From NCBI GenBank assembly GCA_030247675.1, contig JAOTRX010000006.1, positions 62,001 through 126,000 of the forward strand: a stretch of DNA of 64,000 bases, read 5' to 3'. The notes under the pieces were generated by a model. That model saw nothing but the letters and a program-made list of their open reading frames with translations, had not been told where the DNA came from and searched no databases. The translations under genes were made by a program, and so were the position numbers. Position 1 is the stretch's first letter, and each line of letters starts with the position of its first letter. Positions 45,857 to 54,677 of the stretch are shown here, piece by piece. This DNA is from Desulforhopalus sp. (lineage in GTDB: Bacteria > Desulfobacterota > Desulfobulbia > Desulfobulbales > Desulfocapsaceae).

Positions 45857-46309
45857 AAAGATACCGGGAGCTTGGTTCATATGGATCTTCGCGAACCGGC
45901 TGCCCCTTTCGCAACGCTCGACCATCTCCTGGGCCTCGACACTGAGGGTGGCAATCGGCTGAATTTCCAAACGTTTCAAACCGATTTGCTCCCCGGTCAT
46001 CTCGCAGTAGCCATAGCTGCCGTCGGATATTCTCGCTAAGGCGCGATCGATCATGCGGATATGGCCGCGGCTTCTTTTCAGCCCCTCCAGCTCGATGTTT
46101 ATTTCTGATTGGGCGGTGGCGACATCGTACAGGTCGGGGGCTGCCAATCCGGTTTCCTTAAGCTCGTTTTTCGCCGAGTGTGACATGCTCAGCAGGTCTT
46201 GGCGCAGCTGTTGCAGCTTTCTTTCAAAGTACGCCAGTTGGGCCGGGTTCATATAGTCATCCTGGCTCGGGTAGTGATCGGTGGTTTCGGTGAATTCATT
46301 ATTCAACAT
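45854..46309 (-). CDS. DksA/TraR-like protein with mostly lost zinc finger
   Basis: A 151-residue protein. A long helical coiled-coil region (about 25-100) is followed by a zinc-finger-like segment in DksA style (GSYGYCEMTGEQIGLKRLE then IATLSVEAQEMVE). Only the first of the four canonical Cys is present; Thr, Ser and Ala take the other sites, as in the one-Cys DksA proteins of alphaproteobacteria. It could bind RNA polymerase through the secondary channel and modulate transcription. The ATG at 46309 follows GGATAC. The frame to 46375 adds no conserved residues. Confidence 0.8.
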   Translation of the reverse strand: MLNNEFTETTDHYPSQDDYMNPAQLAYFERKLQQLRQDLLSMSHSAKNELKETGLAAPDLYDVATAQSEINIELEGLKRSRGHIRMIDRALARISDGSYGYCEMTGEQIGLKRLEIQPIATLSVEAQEMVERCERGSRFAKIHMNQAPGIF

Positions 46310-46415
46310 ACCAGTATCCCTATGAAAAAAGATGAATGAAAGAGTGGAAATATGTCTCTGTCTGGGTTTGACCATGCGTTGCGATAGATGTCTGGGCGGT
46401 GATGGTCAGCCGCCA

Positions 46416-48422
46416 TCAGCGCAGCCACACCTCTACCCTGCGGTTCTTGTCCTTGCCGGCCGCCGATGCGTTCGAGGCTACCGGTAATTCCTGGCCGCAG
46501 CTGGTGATTTGCCCGATGGTGATCCCCCGGGCCCGCAGCTGGTCGGCGACGCTCTCCGCCCGCACCCGGGCGAGCTTGATGTTGGCCTCGTAATCCCCGG
46601 CGTTGTCGGCAAAGCCGGCGAGGATGATCTTCCGGTCAAGTTTATCTTTCAGAAAATCAACAACCCGGCTGAGGTCCCGTTCGCTCCGGTTGTCGAGAGT
46701 GAACTTGCCGGAATGAAAACGGAAGTTCAGTGACAGCCGCTGGGCGTCGTTGGTTGCCTTCATATACTCCTCGACCTTGGCGGGGTTGGCGATTTGGCCG
46801 GGATCCGGCCTTTCGCTGAAGAAGGTCTTGATGTTCATGTCCACCAGATCGATTTTATTGGTGATTTCTTGTCCTTCCGGGGAATGGACAAACTCAATGA
46901 AATCCCTGACATGGCTGTTCTTCGGATGGGTCGGGGTATATAAATACAGCCGTCTGGCGATCGGGTAGTCTTCGGTGGCGACGGTGAAAAAGCTCGGGAA
47001 GATCGGTTTGGCACCGCTGTCGGCAACGGCGATGGCCTTGGCCTTGTTGATGTTCGGCAGGCTGGTGAAACCGATGCCGAAGGGGTCACCGGCAACCTGC
47101 GCCGACAGCTCCGGATTCGATTCGAAGCGCTTGATTCCTTGTTTCAACTCCAGTTTATCGAGGACAATCGACTTGAAGGTGTCGTAGGTTCCCGAGTTTT
47201 CATCCCGGGCGTAGACGGTTATCTCACCCGCCGTGCCGCCGACCTGCGACCAGTTGGTGATCTTGCCGGAGAAGATGTCGGCTATCTCCTGGACCGTCAG
47301 ATTGCTCAGCCGGTTGGCCTTGTTGACGATAACGGCGATGCCGTCAAGGGCGATGACATGCTCGTTGGTGGTAGCGGTCATCTCTCCGAATCGGCTCAGT
47401 TCGGTGATCTCTTTCTCCTTGATTTTCCGCGAGGACATGCCGATGTCGCAGCTCTCCGTGGCCAGATCCTTGAAGCCGGTGGTCGAGCCATGGGCGTGAA
47501 TCTCCACGACCTTGACTCCATCCTTGAAGGTTGCCTTAACGAGGGTCTCGTTTTCCTTCTGACCGGGTAGTTGTACGACCTTTTCCGCCTTGAGGATGTT
47601 GGTGAAATAGCCGCTGATCAAGGCGGGTGCGAGCTTTGCGCCGATGGTGTTTGAGCCGTGCAGGCGGAGGACGGTTTCTTCCGGCAAGTTTTTCGGGGCT
47701 TCCTGCTTCACCAGTGGCGCGATGGCGATGACCTGACCGCCAGCAGGATCCGGGACCTTCGCAAGCCCCGGTTGTTTCGCCGTTGCCGCCGACCCGCCTT
47801 CGGTTTTGCCGGTGGTCGCAAAGGCCGGAATCGGGATAGTGTCGGAGAAGTTGATAAACTGCAGCATGAATAAAATGATGCAGATCGGAACAATCGCCCC
47901 GAGGGCGAGTATCGCCCGTTTTTTCGACATCACCAGGTTGCCGATTATCACCTTTTTTGAGTCGTCTTGGTGTTTGCCAAGGGCTGCAACCTGCGGCTGG
48001 TGCGTGTCCCGCTGCGGGCCGCGGTCCGGGGAGGGGCGGCGATTTTGGTCTCCTGCCGCGGGCTCCGTCCTTTGCGGCGACGGAGTCACGACCTTTTTCT
48101 CGGAAAAACCTGCAGGTCCGGCGAGAAAAGCCTGTTGTTCGTGGGCGGCGATATTTGGCTCGGGCATGTTTTTGACGCTCACCTCCCGAAACGACCCCTT
48201 GGTCCAGGAAAGGATCGTCCGCAGGGCATCGATTCCCAGCAGCTCATCCTGCGCGGCAAAGATGATCCGGCCGTCATGGATGATGATCAAGCCTTTATCT
48301 TCCGCCTGGGTGACGCGGATCGCCTTGGTGGATTTTTTCGTGCAGACCAGTTGAATATAGTCCTCAAGATTGATATCGCTGAGGACGCCAAAAAAGCCGT
48401 TGTCTTCCGGGGGTGTTGCCAT
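46416..48422 (-). CDS. PATAN-TM-PstS-like-OmpA fusion protein
   Basis: A 668-residue protein of four parts. Residues 5-95 are a cytoplasmic PATAN/DUF4388 domain (GVLSDINLEDYIQLVC, KGLIIIHDGRIIFA). A polar linker leads to one membrane helix (about 167-187, AILALGAIVPICIILFMLQF). Then comes a PstS-like phosphate-binding domain (about 250-520: LHGSNTIGAKLAPALI, IGMSSRKI, ARDENSGTYDTFK), and finally an OmpA peptidoglycan-binding domain (about 555-668, AGFADNAGDYEANIKLARVRAE). PstS-OmpA proteins exist, but the cytoplasmic PATAN front would let phosphate state outside be told to the inside. It is monocistronic; hairpin copy E lies 66 bases before its start. Confidence 0.88.
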   Translation of the reverse strand: MATPPEDNGFFGVLSDINLEDYIQLVCTKKSTKAIRVTQAEDKGLIIIHDGRIIFAAQDELLGIDALRTILSWTKGSFREVSVKNMPEPNIAAHEQQAFLAGPAGFSEKKVVTPSPQRTEPAAGDQNRRPSPDRGPQRDTHQPQVAALGKHQDDSKKVIIGNLVMSKKRAILALGAIVPICIILFMLQFINFSDTIPIPAFATTGKTEGGSAATAKQPGLAKVPDPAGGQVIAIAPLVKQEAPKNLPEETVLRLHGSNTIGAKLAPALISGYFTNILKAEKVVQLPGQKENETLVKATFKDGVKVVEIHAHGSTTGFKDLATESCDIGMSSRKIKEKEITELSRFGEMTATTNEHVIALDGIAVIVNKANRLSNLTVQEIADIFSGKITNWSQVGGTAGEITVYARDENSGTYDTFKSIVLDKLELKQGIKRFESNPELSAQVAGDPFGIGFTSLPNINKAKAIAVADSGAKPIFPSFFTVATEDYPIARRLYLYTPTHPKNSHVRDFIEFVHSPEGQEITNKIDLVDMNIKTFFSERPDPGQIANPAKVEEYMKATNDAQRLSLNFRFHSGKFTLDNRSERDLSRVVDFLKDKLDRKIILAGFADNAGDYEANIKLARVRAESVADQLRARGITIGQITSCGQELPVASNASAAGKDKNRRVEVWLR

Positions 48423-48487
48423 GTTCTTTTCCTGTATATTATTGCAAAAGGGGTTATCGGTATCTGCCGTTACAATTCTTGGTGATC

Positions 48488-48546
48488 TCCAGCTGCGTTG
48501 AGCAGCTTTGTCTGCTCAAACGAAACCAGCCCTTGTTGTATAAATG
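48488..48546 (-). repeat. Dispersed hairpin element, copy E (reverse orientation)
   Basis: Full copy on the minus strand: arms TTGAGCAG and CTGCTCAA with a six-base loop ACAAAG, 5' part TTATACAACAAGGGCTGGTTTCG-like, and a drifted tail (CGCAGCTGG). It lies between phoH and the PATAN-PstS-OmpA gene, both minus strand, in sense orientation for the latter. Confidence 0.8.
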
Positions 48547-48608
48547 GTCTTTGTTAAGAAGTGGTTACGATGCAATTATGATCGTATTCCCTGATTGTTT
48601 TTTCGGGG

Positions 48609-49955
48609 CTAGAGGATGTTGCTTGCCAGTTCCGCCAGCTCCGAGCGCTCACCCATTTGCAGGTCGATATGGGCATAGATTCTCTGGCCCTGCATCTTAT
48701 CGATCAAGGTACACAGGCCGTTGGAATGGATGCCGAGATAGGGGTGATCGATCTGGTTGATGTCACCGGTGAGGACTATTTTCGTACCCTCTCCGGCCCG
48801 GGTGATGACGGTCTTTACCTCGTGTGGCGTCAGGTTCTGGGCTTCGTCGACGATCATGAACATCTTCACCAGACTGCGGCCGCGGATGTAGGCGAGGGGT
48901 TCAATGGTCAGCTTGTCGCTTTCCAGCATGAAGCGCAGCCGCTTGAACATGTCGCTTTTTTCCGGGAACTGGCCGCTGATGACGGCAAGGTTGTCGTAGA
49001 GGGGCTGCATCGACGGCTTGAGTTTAGCGGTGAGGTCCCCCGGCAGAAAGCCGAGATCCTTGTTGGACAAGGGGACAATCGGCCGGGTGAGGAGGATCTG
49101 CCGGTAATCGGAGCGACTTTCCAGGGCGGCGGCCAGGGCAAGCAGGGTCTTGCCGGTTCCGGCCTTGCCGGTGATCGTCACCAGTTTTATCTGCCGGTTA
49201 AGCAGCGCGTTGACCGCGAAGATCTGCTCGGCGTTGCGCGGATTGATACCGTAAACCTCGCTCTTGTCGACTCGCCGTATGGCAGATTCACCATCCTTCT
49301 CCCCGCCGGTGAGGTAGGTGGCGAGGGCGGATTTCTTGCCGTTACGCAGGAGCAGGTATTGATTGGCATACAAGCGGGTGGGCAGCGAGATGTCCTTGGC
49401 GGACAGTTTGCCGTCGGGAGTGTTGAGTTTTTCAATCAGTTTGGCGGGGATGTTTTCGGCGCAAAGGCAGCCGCTGTAAAGATGGGACGGGTCGGGGACG
49501 TGATCGGTGGTATAGTCCTCGGCCATCAGCCTGACCGATCGGGCCTTCATCCGTAGATTGACGTCCTTGCTGACGAGGATCACCGAGTGATTCTTGTGTT
49601 TTTGCGAGATATGGTAGGCGATGTTGAGGATGCGGTGGTCCTTTTTCTCGGCGTTCGGAAAGATCATCTGCAGGTCGGCGTGCATCTCCTTGTCGAGGCG
49701 GATGGCGAGAACACCCTTGCCATCCCCAAGGGCCATGCTGCCGTTGAACAGCTTGCCGCTGCTGAGTTTGTCCAGTTCGCGGACAAACTGCCTGGCGTGG
49801 TGATTGATGATCTGCTCGCCTTTTTTAAACTGATCGAGTTCTTCCAGGACCGGAATGGGGATGATGATGTCGTGTTCCTGAAAGTTGTAGATGCAGGAGC
49901 TGTCGTGGAGGATGACATTGGTGTCGAGGATGAAGAATTTTTTGTTTTTCGTCAT
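48609..49955 (-). CDS. PIN-domain plus PhoH-type ATPase
   Basis: A 448-residue protein of the PhoH2-like kind. The PIN ribonuclease domain (about 5-135) has its acidic residues in FILDTNVILHD, VLEELDQF and VILVSKDVNLR. The PhoH ATPase (about 235-445) has Walker A TGKAGTGKT and Walker B MFMIVDEAQNL. PIN-PhoH proteins can unwind and cut RNA. It ends with SELAELASNIL. The ATG at 49955 begins right before the PIN domain; it is 32 bases after the acyltransferase gene, same strand. Confidence 0.94.
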   Translation of the reverse strand: MTKNKKFFILDTNVILHDSSCIYNFQEHDIIIPIPVLEELDQFKKGEQIINHHARQFVRELDKLSSGKLFNGSMALGDGKGVLAIRLDKEMHADLQMIFPNAEKKDHRILNIAYHISQKHKNHSVILVSKDVNLRMKARSVRLMAEDYTTDHVPDPSHLYSGCLCAENIPAKLIEKLNTPDGKLSAKDISLPTRLYANQYLLLRNGKKSALATYLTGGEKDGESAIRRVDKSEVYGINPRNAEQIFAVNALLNRQIKLVTITGKAGTGKTLLALAAALESRSDYRQILLTRPIVPLSNKDLGFLPGDLTAKLKPSMQPLYDNLAVISGQFPEKSDMFKRLRFMLESDKLTIEPLAYIRGRSLVKMFMIVDEAQNLTPHEVKTVITRAGEGTKIVLTGDINQIDHPYLGIHSNGLCTLIDKMQGQRIYAHIDLQMGERSELAELASNIL

Positions 49956-49987
49956 AGCAGTCAGGTGTCGGTGGCGAGAGATGGCGG

Positions 49988-51457
49988 TCATTGCAGGATA
50001 GTGGTTTCCACGTAGCGGTTTCGTTTCTGTTCTTTAAGCGCCAGGAGATCGACGATGACCAGGCCATCGACACAGTTGCTGAAGGCCGGATCGATATTGA
50101 AATCGATAAACCGTACTCCGCCTGGCTCGCAGAGTTCGGCGTACTGCTTGTAGAGCGGCGGGATCGCCGTGCCGAGATTGGTGAGCAGCGATTTCAGCCG
50201 CCGCAGGTCGCCGCGGTAATCGTTACCGACAAACTCCTTTGCCAGGTGCTCTACCGGCATGGAGAAACTGAACGGATTGCGCGAGCAGGGAAGGCCGGTA
50301 TCGCCCGGAAAGTAAAGCTTGTAAAAATACACCAGCAGTTCCCTGGCCAGAGGCGGCATGGCATTGCTGATACTCACCGCCCCGAAGAGGTAGCGGTAGC
50401 CCGGATTCTTTGCCAGATAGGCGCCGATGCCGTACCACAGATAATCCGGGCTGCCCTCGCCGACCGCGCGAAAGGCCTGCTCGCGCAACCTGCCGATTTC
50501 CCGCATGACCGGGGAGGAATCCACTGGCGCGAGGAGATACATCGATTTTCCATCCGGAGTGGTGCCAAGGCGCTCGCCCTGGCTTATCGCCTTTTTCAGC
50601 TCGGTGCGCCGTTCCGGTCGGGCAATGGCCGACTCGGTAGCAAAAAGTGGTTTTTTGCCCTGGCCGATACGGTAGAGATGCTTTTTAAACATCTTCACCT
50701 TATCGCTGCGACGCACAGCCATGGCACCGTAAGCGCTATAAGGAATGATCGAGCCGATGGTCATGCGCAGCTGCCGGTGCTCCTGCCGGAACATTTCCCC
50801 AACGAGCATCACCGTCGACAGCGGTTTGGCCAGAAAGGAAGTGACATAGAAGGGCAGCGAGTTGCGGCCGGCTATATGGATCGGCAGGATGGGGGCCTTC
50901 GCCTGTTCGGCGATTTTTAAAAAGCCACGATACCAGTGCCCGTCCTTGATCCCATGCAGTCCAAACCTGCTGACCTCGCCGGCCGGAAAGATGATTACCG
51001 CCTGTTCGGCGGCCAGGGCCTCGCCAATTTGCTGAAGATGCCGTTTTCGGGAAATGCCCCGCATGTTGCGCACCGGCAGGAGCATGGGGCGGAGAGGACG
51101 TATCGCCATCAGCAGATCGTTGGCGACAATCTTCACATCGGAGCGGGTCGCGTGGATCAGTTTCAGCAGGGCCAGGCCATCCAGGGAGCCGATAGGATGA
51201 TTGGCGATGATCAGTACCTTGCCCGACGGCGGGATATTTTCCCTCTCGCTGTCGGAGACGGCAAAGCTGAACTGGAAATAGTCGAAGACCTGCTCGATGA
51301 ATTCGATGCCGTGCAGGTGCGAATACTGTGCGCCGAAATCGGTGAAGTCCTGTTCCCTGAGGAGGCGGCGTAAACAGCTTTTGACGAGTGGTTTGCCGAT
51401 CCCGGTGCGCTGCAGGGCGGGGAAATGGTCGGTTATGACCTGGTCGACGGTGAACAT
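49988..51457 (-). CDS. OlsF-like double acyltransferase with internally deleted GNAT domain
   Basis: A 489-residue protein. The N-terminal half (about 60-290) is a PlsC-type lysophospholipid acyltransferase with ANHPIGSLDG and FPAGEVSRFGLHGIKDG. The C-terminal half matches the OlsB/COG3176 N-acyltransferase domain, as in bifunctional ornithine-lipid synthase OlsF. However, sequence jumps from REIGRLREQAFRAVGEGS directly to DYLWYGIGAYLAKNPGYRY. The 80-90 residues usual between them, including the ELGRSFV acyl-donor motif, are missing without frameshift (junction about base 50450). So the O-acyltransferase part may work while N-acylation probably does not. AAGGAGAGATTC precedes the ATG. Confidence 0.88.
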   Translation of the reverse strand: MFTVDQVITDHFPALQRTGIGKPLVKSCLRRLLREQDFTDFGAQYSHLHGIEFIEQVFDYFQFSFAVSDSERENIPPSGKVLIIANHPIGSLDGLALLKLIHATRSDVKIVANDLLMAIRPLRPMLLPVRNMRGISRKRHLQQIGEALAAEQAVIIFPAGEVSRFGLHGIKDGHWYRGFLKIAEQAKAPILPIHIAGRNSLPFYVTSFLAKPLSTVMLVGEMFRQEHRQLRMTIGSIIPYSAYGAMAVRRSDKVKMFKKHLYRIGQGKKPLFATESAIARPERRTELKKAISQGERLGTTPDGKSMYLLAPVDSSPVMREIGRLREQAFRAVGEGSPDYLWYGIGAYLAKNPGYRYLFGAVSISNAMPPLARELLVYFYKLYFPGDTGLPCSRNPFSFSMPVEHLAKEFVGNDYRGDLRRLKSLLTNLGTAIPPLYKQYAELCEPGGVRFIDFNIDPAFSNCVDGLVIVDLLALKEQKRNRYVETTILQ

Positions 51458-51835
51458 GAATCTCTCCTTGTTGGTCGGCAAACGTGTCGGCTGAATCATA
51501 GTTACCCCTGTCCTGCCTCGTCGTGGCGGCAAGTGGGGCGAAGGCCTGGCTCTGGGAGCCGGTCTCTTGGCGGCTGCAATTATTGAAAGGATGCTGGACA
51601 AATGTTACGACAGGAATAGGAAGGTGATAAAAATCGGTGAGGATGGGGCATGCGGGTTGTCGTCATTGCTGCTGGGTGAATGTGCGGCAAAGGTACCTTT
51701 GTCCATAGTGGCAGATCGATTGGCAAATCAAATTGCAAAACTTTGTGGGAAAAGGTAGCCTTGGCCTCCAGTTAGAGATACGACAAGCTGCTCAACGCAT
51801 CTTTGTCAGTTGCCTTTCAATTAAGGAGTGATGTA
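51458..51835. other. 378-base divergent region
   Basis: This lies between the acyltransferase (minus) and the radical SAM gene (plus). A 63-codon plus-strand frame (51567-51758) has a plausible helix but no ribosome-binding site. The half copy of the hairpin element sits at its right end. No other signal recognised. Confidence 0.35.
51776..51806 (+). repeat. Dispersed hairpin element, partial copy F
   Basis: Only the right half is recognisable: ACAAGCTGCTCAACGCATCTTT; the left arm TTGAGCAG is replaced by unrelated sequence, so the hairpin cannot form. It ends 29 bases before the radical SAM start. Confidence 0.55.
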
Positions 51836-52831
51836 ATGCATGGACTACAGCCGGCTATTGAGGAAATACTACGAAAAGGGCGGGATTGCGCCGCGCTTAG
51901 CGCCGATGAGGCGATCCGGCTGATGAACCTTGCCCCGGAAAGCCGGGAGGTCTATGCCCTTATGGAGTGCGCCGATTATCTGTCGCGCAGTCAGTTTGGC
52001 GGCAAGGGGGAAAAGCACCTGCACATCGGCCTGAACGTCGAGGCCTGCCCCATGGACTGCGCCTTTTGCTCGCTTACCCGGCGCGCCGGCCTCTTCACCG
52101 AGAGAATCGATTTCTCCATGGAGCAAATCCTTGCATGGGCCCGCCAGGGGGAGGCGGCCGGGGCCGACGCCCTCAACCTGATGAGCACCGGCACCTTCTC
52201 CTTCGAAAGCCTCTTGACGATCGGCCGCCGGCTGAAAGAGGCGGTGCAGGTGCCGCTGGTCGCCAACGCCCGCGATATCAATCACCGCGAGGGGGAGCAG
52301 TTGCTCGATGCCGGCTTTGTCGGCTTTTACCATGCGGTTCGCCTCGGCGAGGGCAAGGTCACCCCCTTTGACCCGGCGCGGCGCATCGCCACGATACGCG
52401 TTCTGAACGAGGTTGGACTGCGGTGGATGAACTGTGTCGAGCCGGTCGGCCCGGAACACACGGCGGCGGAGATTGTCGAACTGATGCTCCTTGCCCGCCG
52501 CGAAAAGGCAACTTACAGCGGCATCATGCGCCGCATCAATTTCCCCGGCTCGCCAATGGAACCGTATGGCATGATCAGCGAGCGGCGCATGGCCCAGATG
52601 GTGGCGGTCAGCCGCCTGGTCATGGGCGATACGGTCAAGGCCCATTGCGTCCACGAGCCGAACAGCCTGTCGCTTATCGCCGGCGCCAACCTGCTGTTTC
52701 CGGAGGTGGGATCGAGCCCGCGTGACGGCAAGGCCGATACCGGCGAGGGTCGCGGCCGGTCTGTTGACAAATGTTCGGAATTATTTAAAGAGATGGAGTG
52801 GGATCCGGGCCTGCCTTCCGGCTGTTTTTGA
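51836..52831 (+). CDS. Biotin-synthase-like radical SAM enzyme of unknown product
   Basis: A 331-residue enzyme with CPMDCAFC (CxxxCxxC) around residues 70-77, a TIM-barrel of BioB type, NLMSTGTFS, MNCVEPVGPEH and a BATS-like C-terminus (SLSLIAGANLLFPEVGSSPRD). In BioB the second [2Fe-2S] cluster uses three Cys and an Arg. Here the site matching the LETCMTLG Cys is LVANARDI with no Cys, while NCVEPVG keeps one, so it is unlikely to be a real biotin synthase. It is followed by a three-gene ABC importer, suggesting the substrate is imported. AAGGAGTGATGTA precedes the ATG. The tail ends with a Cys. Confidence 0.85.
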   Translation: MHGLQPAIEEILRKGRDCAALSADEAIRLMNLAPESREVYALMECADYLSRSQFGGKGEKHLHIGLNVEACPMDCAFCSLTRRAGLFTERIDFSMEQILAWARQGEAAGADALNLMSTGTFSFESLLTIGRRLKEAVQVPLVANARDINHREGEQLLDAGFVGFYHAVRLGEGKVTPFDPARRIATIRVLNEVGLRWMNCVEPVGPEHTAAEIVELMLLARREKATYSGIMRRINFPGSPMEPYGMISERRMAQMVAVSRLVMGDTVKAHCVHEPNSLSLIAGANLLFPEVGSSPRDGKADTGEGRGRSVDKCSELFKEMEWDPGLPSGCF

Positions 52832-52877
52832 TCACCGCCTGAATAAGGGGCGATTTTCCCATGCACGCGAGGAACCT

Positions 52878-53852
52878 ATGACCGAGAAAAGAAGTACCAT
52901 GAAGTTTCGCTGTATCACCTTGGTCGCGCTGTCTCTGGCCTTGCTGCTGCACGCCACCGGCCTCTTCGCCGAGGAACTGAAGGTCGGCACCTGGAAGACC
53001 GCCCAGACCATCCAGCCCTTTTTCTTTCAGGAGTTTCTGCCCCAGGGCGATACCGTCCGGGTCTTTCCTTTCACCAACCCGGCTGATCAGAAAACCGCCC
53101 TCCTTGCCGGCAGCCTCGACATGACCGGTACCACCCTGGCCCATGCCATTCAGTCGGCGGTCATGGGTCAGCCGGTGGTGGTGGTGGCCGCCTTGTGCAA
53201 CAAAGCCTCGGCCCTGGTGGTGCGGAGTGATGGCCCGGTACAGACGGTCGCTGACCTGAAGGGGCGAAAGATCGGCTATGTGCCGGGCACCATGCACGAG
53301 ATCCTGCTGCGTGAGGCACTGCAACGCAGCGGCCTGGCGCCGACCAGCGATGTCACCCTGGTGCGGGTCGATTTCTTCGACATGGGCACCGCCCTGGCAA
53401 AAGGCGGCATTGACGCCTTTCTCTCCGGCGAGCCCTTTCCTTCGCTGGCGGTTCAAGAGGGCTATGGCCGGATCATCGCCTATCCCTACTTCGGTGAGTC
53501 GGTGGGGACAATCAATGCCGCCCTGCTGGTGACCAGGGAGATGGTCGACAAGCAGCCGGCCAGGGTCCAGAAGCTGGTTGACGCCCATGCCGGGGCGACC
53601 AGCCGTCTCAACGGCGATCGCGAGGCCTGGCTGCGGCTGGCGGAGACCTTCGGCACGCCGAGGGCCGTTCTCGAACGAGCCGCCGGCAACATCGAGCTGG
53701 CCTGGGCGATGGATGAGGACTATGTCGGCAAGGCCAGAGTTCTCGGCGAGCGGATGCAGGCCCTCGGGGTCATCGACAGGCAGCCGGATTATACAAAGCT
53801 CTTTGATCTGCGGTTTGTAAAAAATGTTCCCCAGGCTCCGCCCGGCCGCTAG
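52878..53852 (+). CDS. ABC transporter substrate-binding protein (NitT/TauT type)
   Basis: A 324-residue periplasmic protein. Signal peptide with hydrophobic core LVALSLALLLHATGLFAEE (cleavage after FA). The NMT1/SsuA-like fold is recognisable from NPADQKTALLAGSLDMTGTT, VADLKGRKIGYVPGT and DAFLSGEPFPSLAVQEG. Family members bind taurine, sulfonates, nitrate, thiamine precursors and others; no specific residue lets me choose. GAGGAACCT precedes the ATG. The gene starts 46 bases after the radical SAM gene. Confidence 0.92.
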   Translation: MTEKRSTMKFRCITLVALSLALLLHATGLFAEELKVGTWKTAQTIQPFFFQEFLPQGDTVRVFPFTNPADQKTALLAGSLDMTGTTLAHAIQSAVMGQPVVVVAALCNKASALVVRSDGPVQTVADLKGRKIGYVPGTMHEILLREALQRSGLAPTSDVTLVRVDFFDMGTALAKGGIDAFLSGEPFPSLAVQEGYGRIIAYPYFGESVGTINAALLVTREMVDKQPARVQKLVDAHAGATSRLNGDREAWLRLAETFGTPRAVLERAAGNIELAWAMDEDYVGKARVLGERMQALGVIDRQPDYTKLFDLRFVKNVPQAPPGR

Positions 53853-53894
53853 ACTTTTGCGGGAGCGGGGCGAGTGGCGAAAAAAGGAGGGGGG

Positions 53895-54677
53895 ATGAAG
53901 GCAAGAGAGACACTGCTGGCACTGCTCCTCCCGGCCTTTGGCCTTGGCGCCTGGTATCTTGCCGCAGAAAGCGGCGCCATGCCCGGCTACCTCCTGCCTC
54001 ACCCGGCAACGGTGCTTCGTGCCGCTGCCATGTATGTCTTCGGCGACCCCGGCGCCGGCCCATATGCCGGGCGGTTCGCCGGTGATTTTTCCGCCTCGCT
54101 GACCAGGGTGCTGCTCGGCTTCTTCCTCGCTGCCCTGCTCGGTGTTCCCCTCGGCCTGCTTTCCGGCCGCATCGCCCTGGTGAACCACCTGCTGTCCTCG
54201 ACGGTAGGTGGCCTGCGGGCGGTTCCCGGGATCTGCTGGCTGCCGCCGGCGATGATCTGGTTCGGCATCGGCCTTAAAACCACAGTGTTTTTGGTGGCGA
54301 TGGCGGCATTTTTCCCAATTTATCTCAATGCCCTGACCGGTGCCCGCCTGGTGCCGCAAATCTACCTGCAGGCCGGCGCCATGCTTGGTGTCTCCGGTGT
54401 CAGTCGGGTATTTGCCGTCCTCATCCCCCACGCCATGCCCAACATCATTGCCGGTCTGCGCCTTGGCCTGGGGATTTCCTGGGCGTACCTGGTGCTTGGT
54501 GAGCTGACTGGTGTCCCCGACGGGCTGGGCGCGGTCATCATGGACGCCCGGATGCTCGGCCAGATTGATATCATTGTCGTCGGCATCATCCTCATTGCCG
54601 TCATCGGCAGGCTGTGCGACCGGCTGCTGCTTGTTGCCATGCGCCTCTCTTTTAAAAGCGCCGCGAGGATGCAATGA
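53895..54677 (+). CDS. ABC transporter permease (NitT/TauT type)
   Basis: A 260-residue permease with six helices and the EAA loop ASMLGVSGVSRVFAVLIPHAMPNI-like stretch (here AGAMLGVSGVSR). AAAGGAGGGGGG sits before the ATG at 53895; a GTG at 53874 would add seven residues. The stop overlaps the ATPase start by four bases (ATGA). It forms the channel of the importer with its neighbours. Confidence 0.93.
   Translation: MKARETLLALLLPAFGLGAWYLAAESGAMPGYLLPHPATVLRAAAMYVFGDPGAGPYAGRFAGDFSASLTRVLLGFFLAALLGVPLGLLSGRIALVNHLLSSTVGGLRAVPGICWLPPAMIWFGIGLKTTVFLVAMAAFFPIYLNALTGARLVPQIYLQAGAMLGVSGVSRVFAVLIPHAMPNIIAGLRLGLGISWAYLVLGELTGVPDGLGAVIMDARMLGQIDIIVVGIILIAVIGRLCDRLLLVAMRLSFKSAARMQ

Noticed and set aside
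51567..51758. 63-codon plus-strand frame between acyltransferase and radical SAM genes
   Set aside because: No ribosome-binding site and no recognisable domain; most likely chance.
51836..52831. Annotation as biotin synthase BioB
   Set aside because: The Cys matching the second-cluster ligand in BioB is missing and no bio genes are near.
52785..54674. 629-codon minus-strand frame over the ABC importer genes
   Set aside because: Shadow of high-GC genes on the plus strand with strong ABC motifs and ribosome-binding sites.
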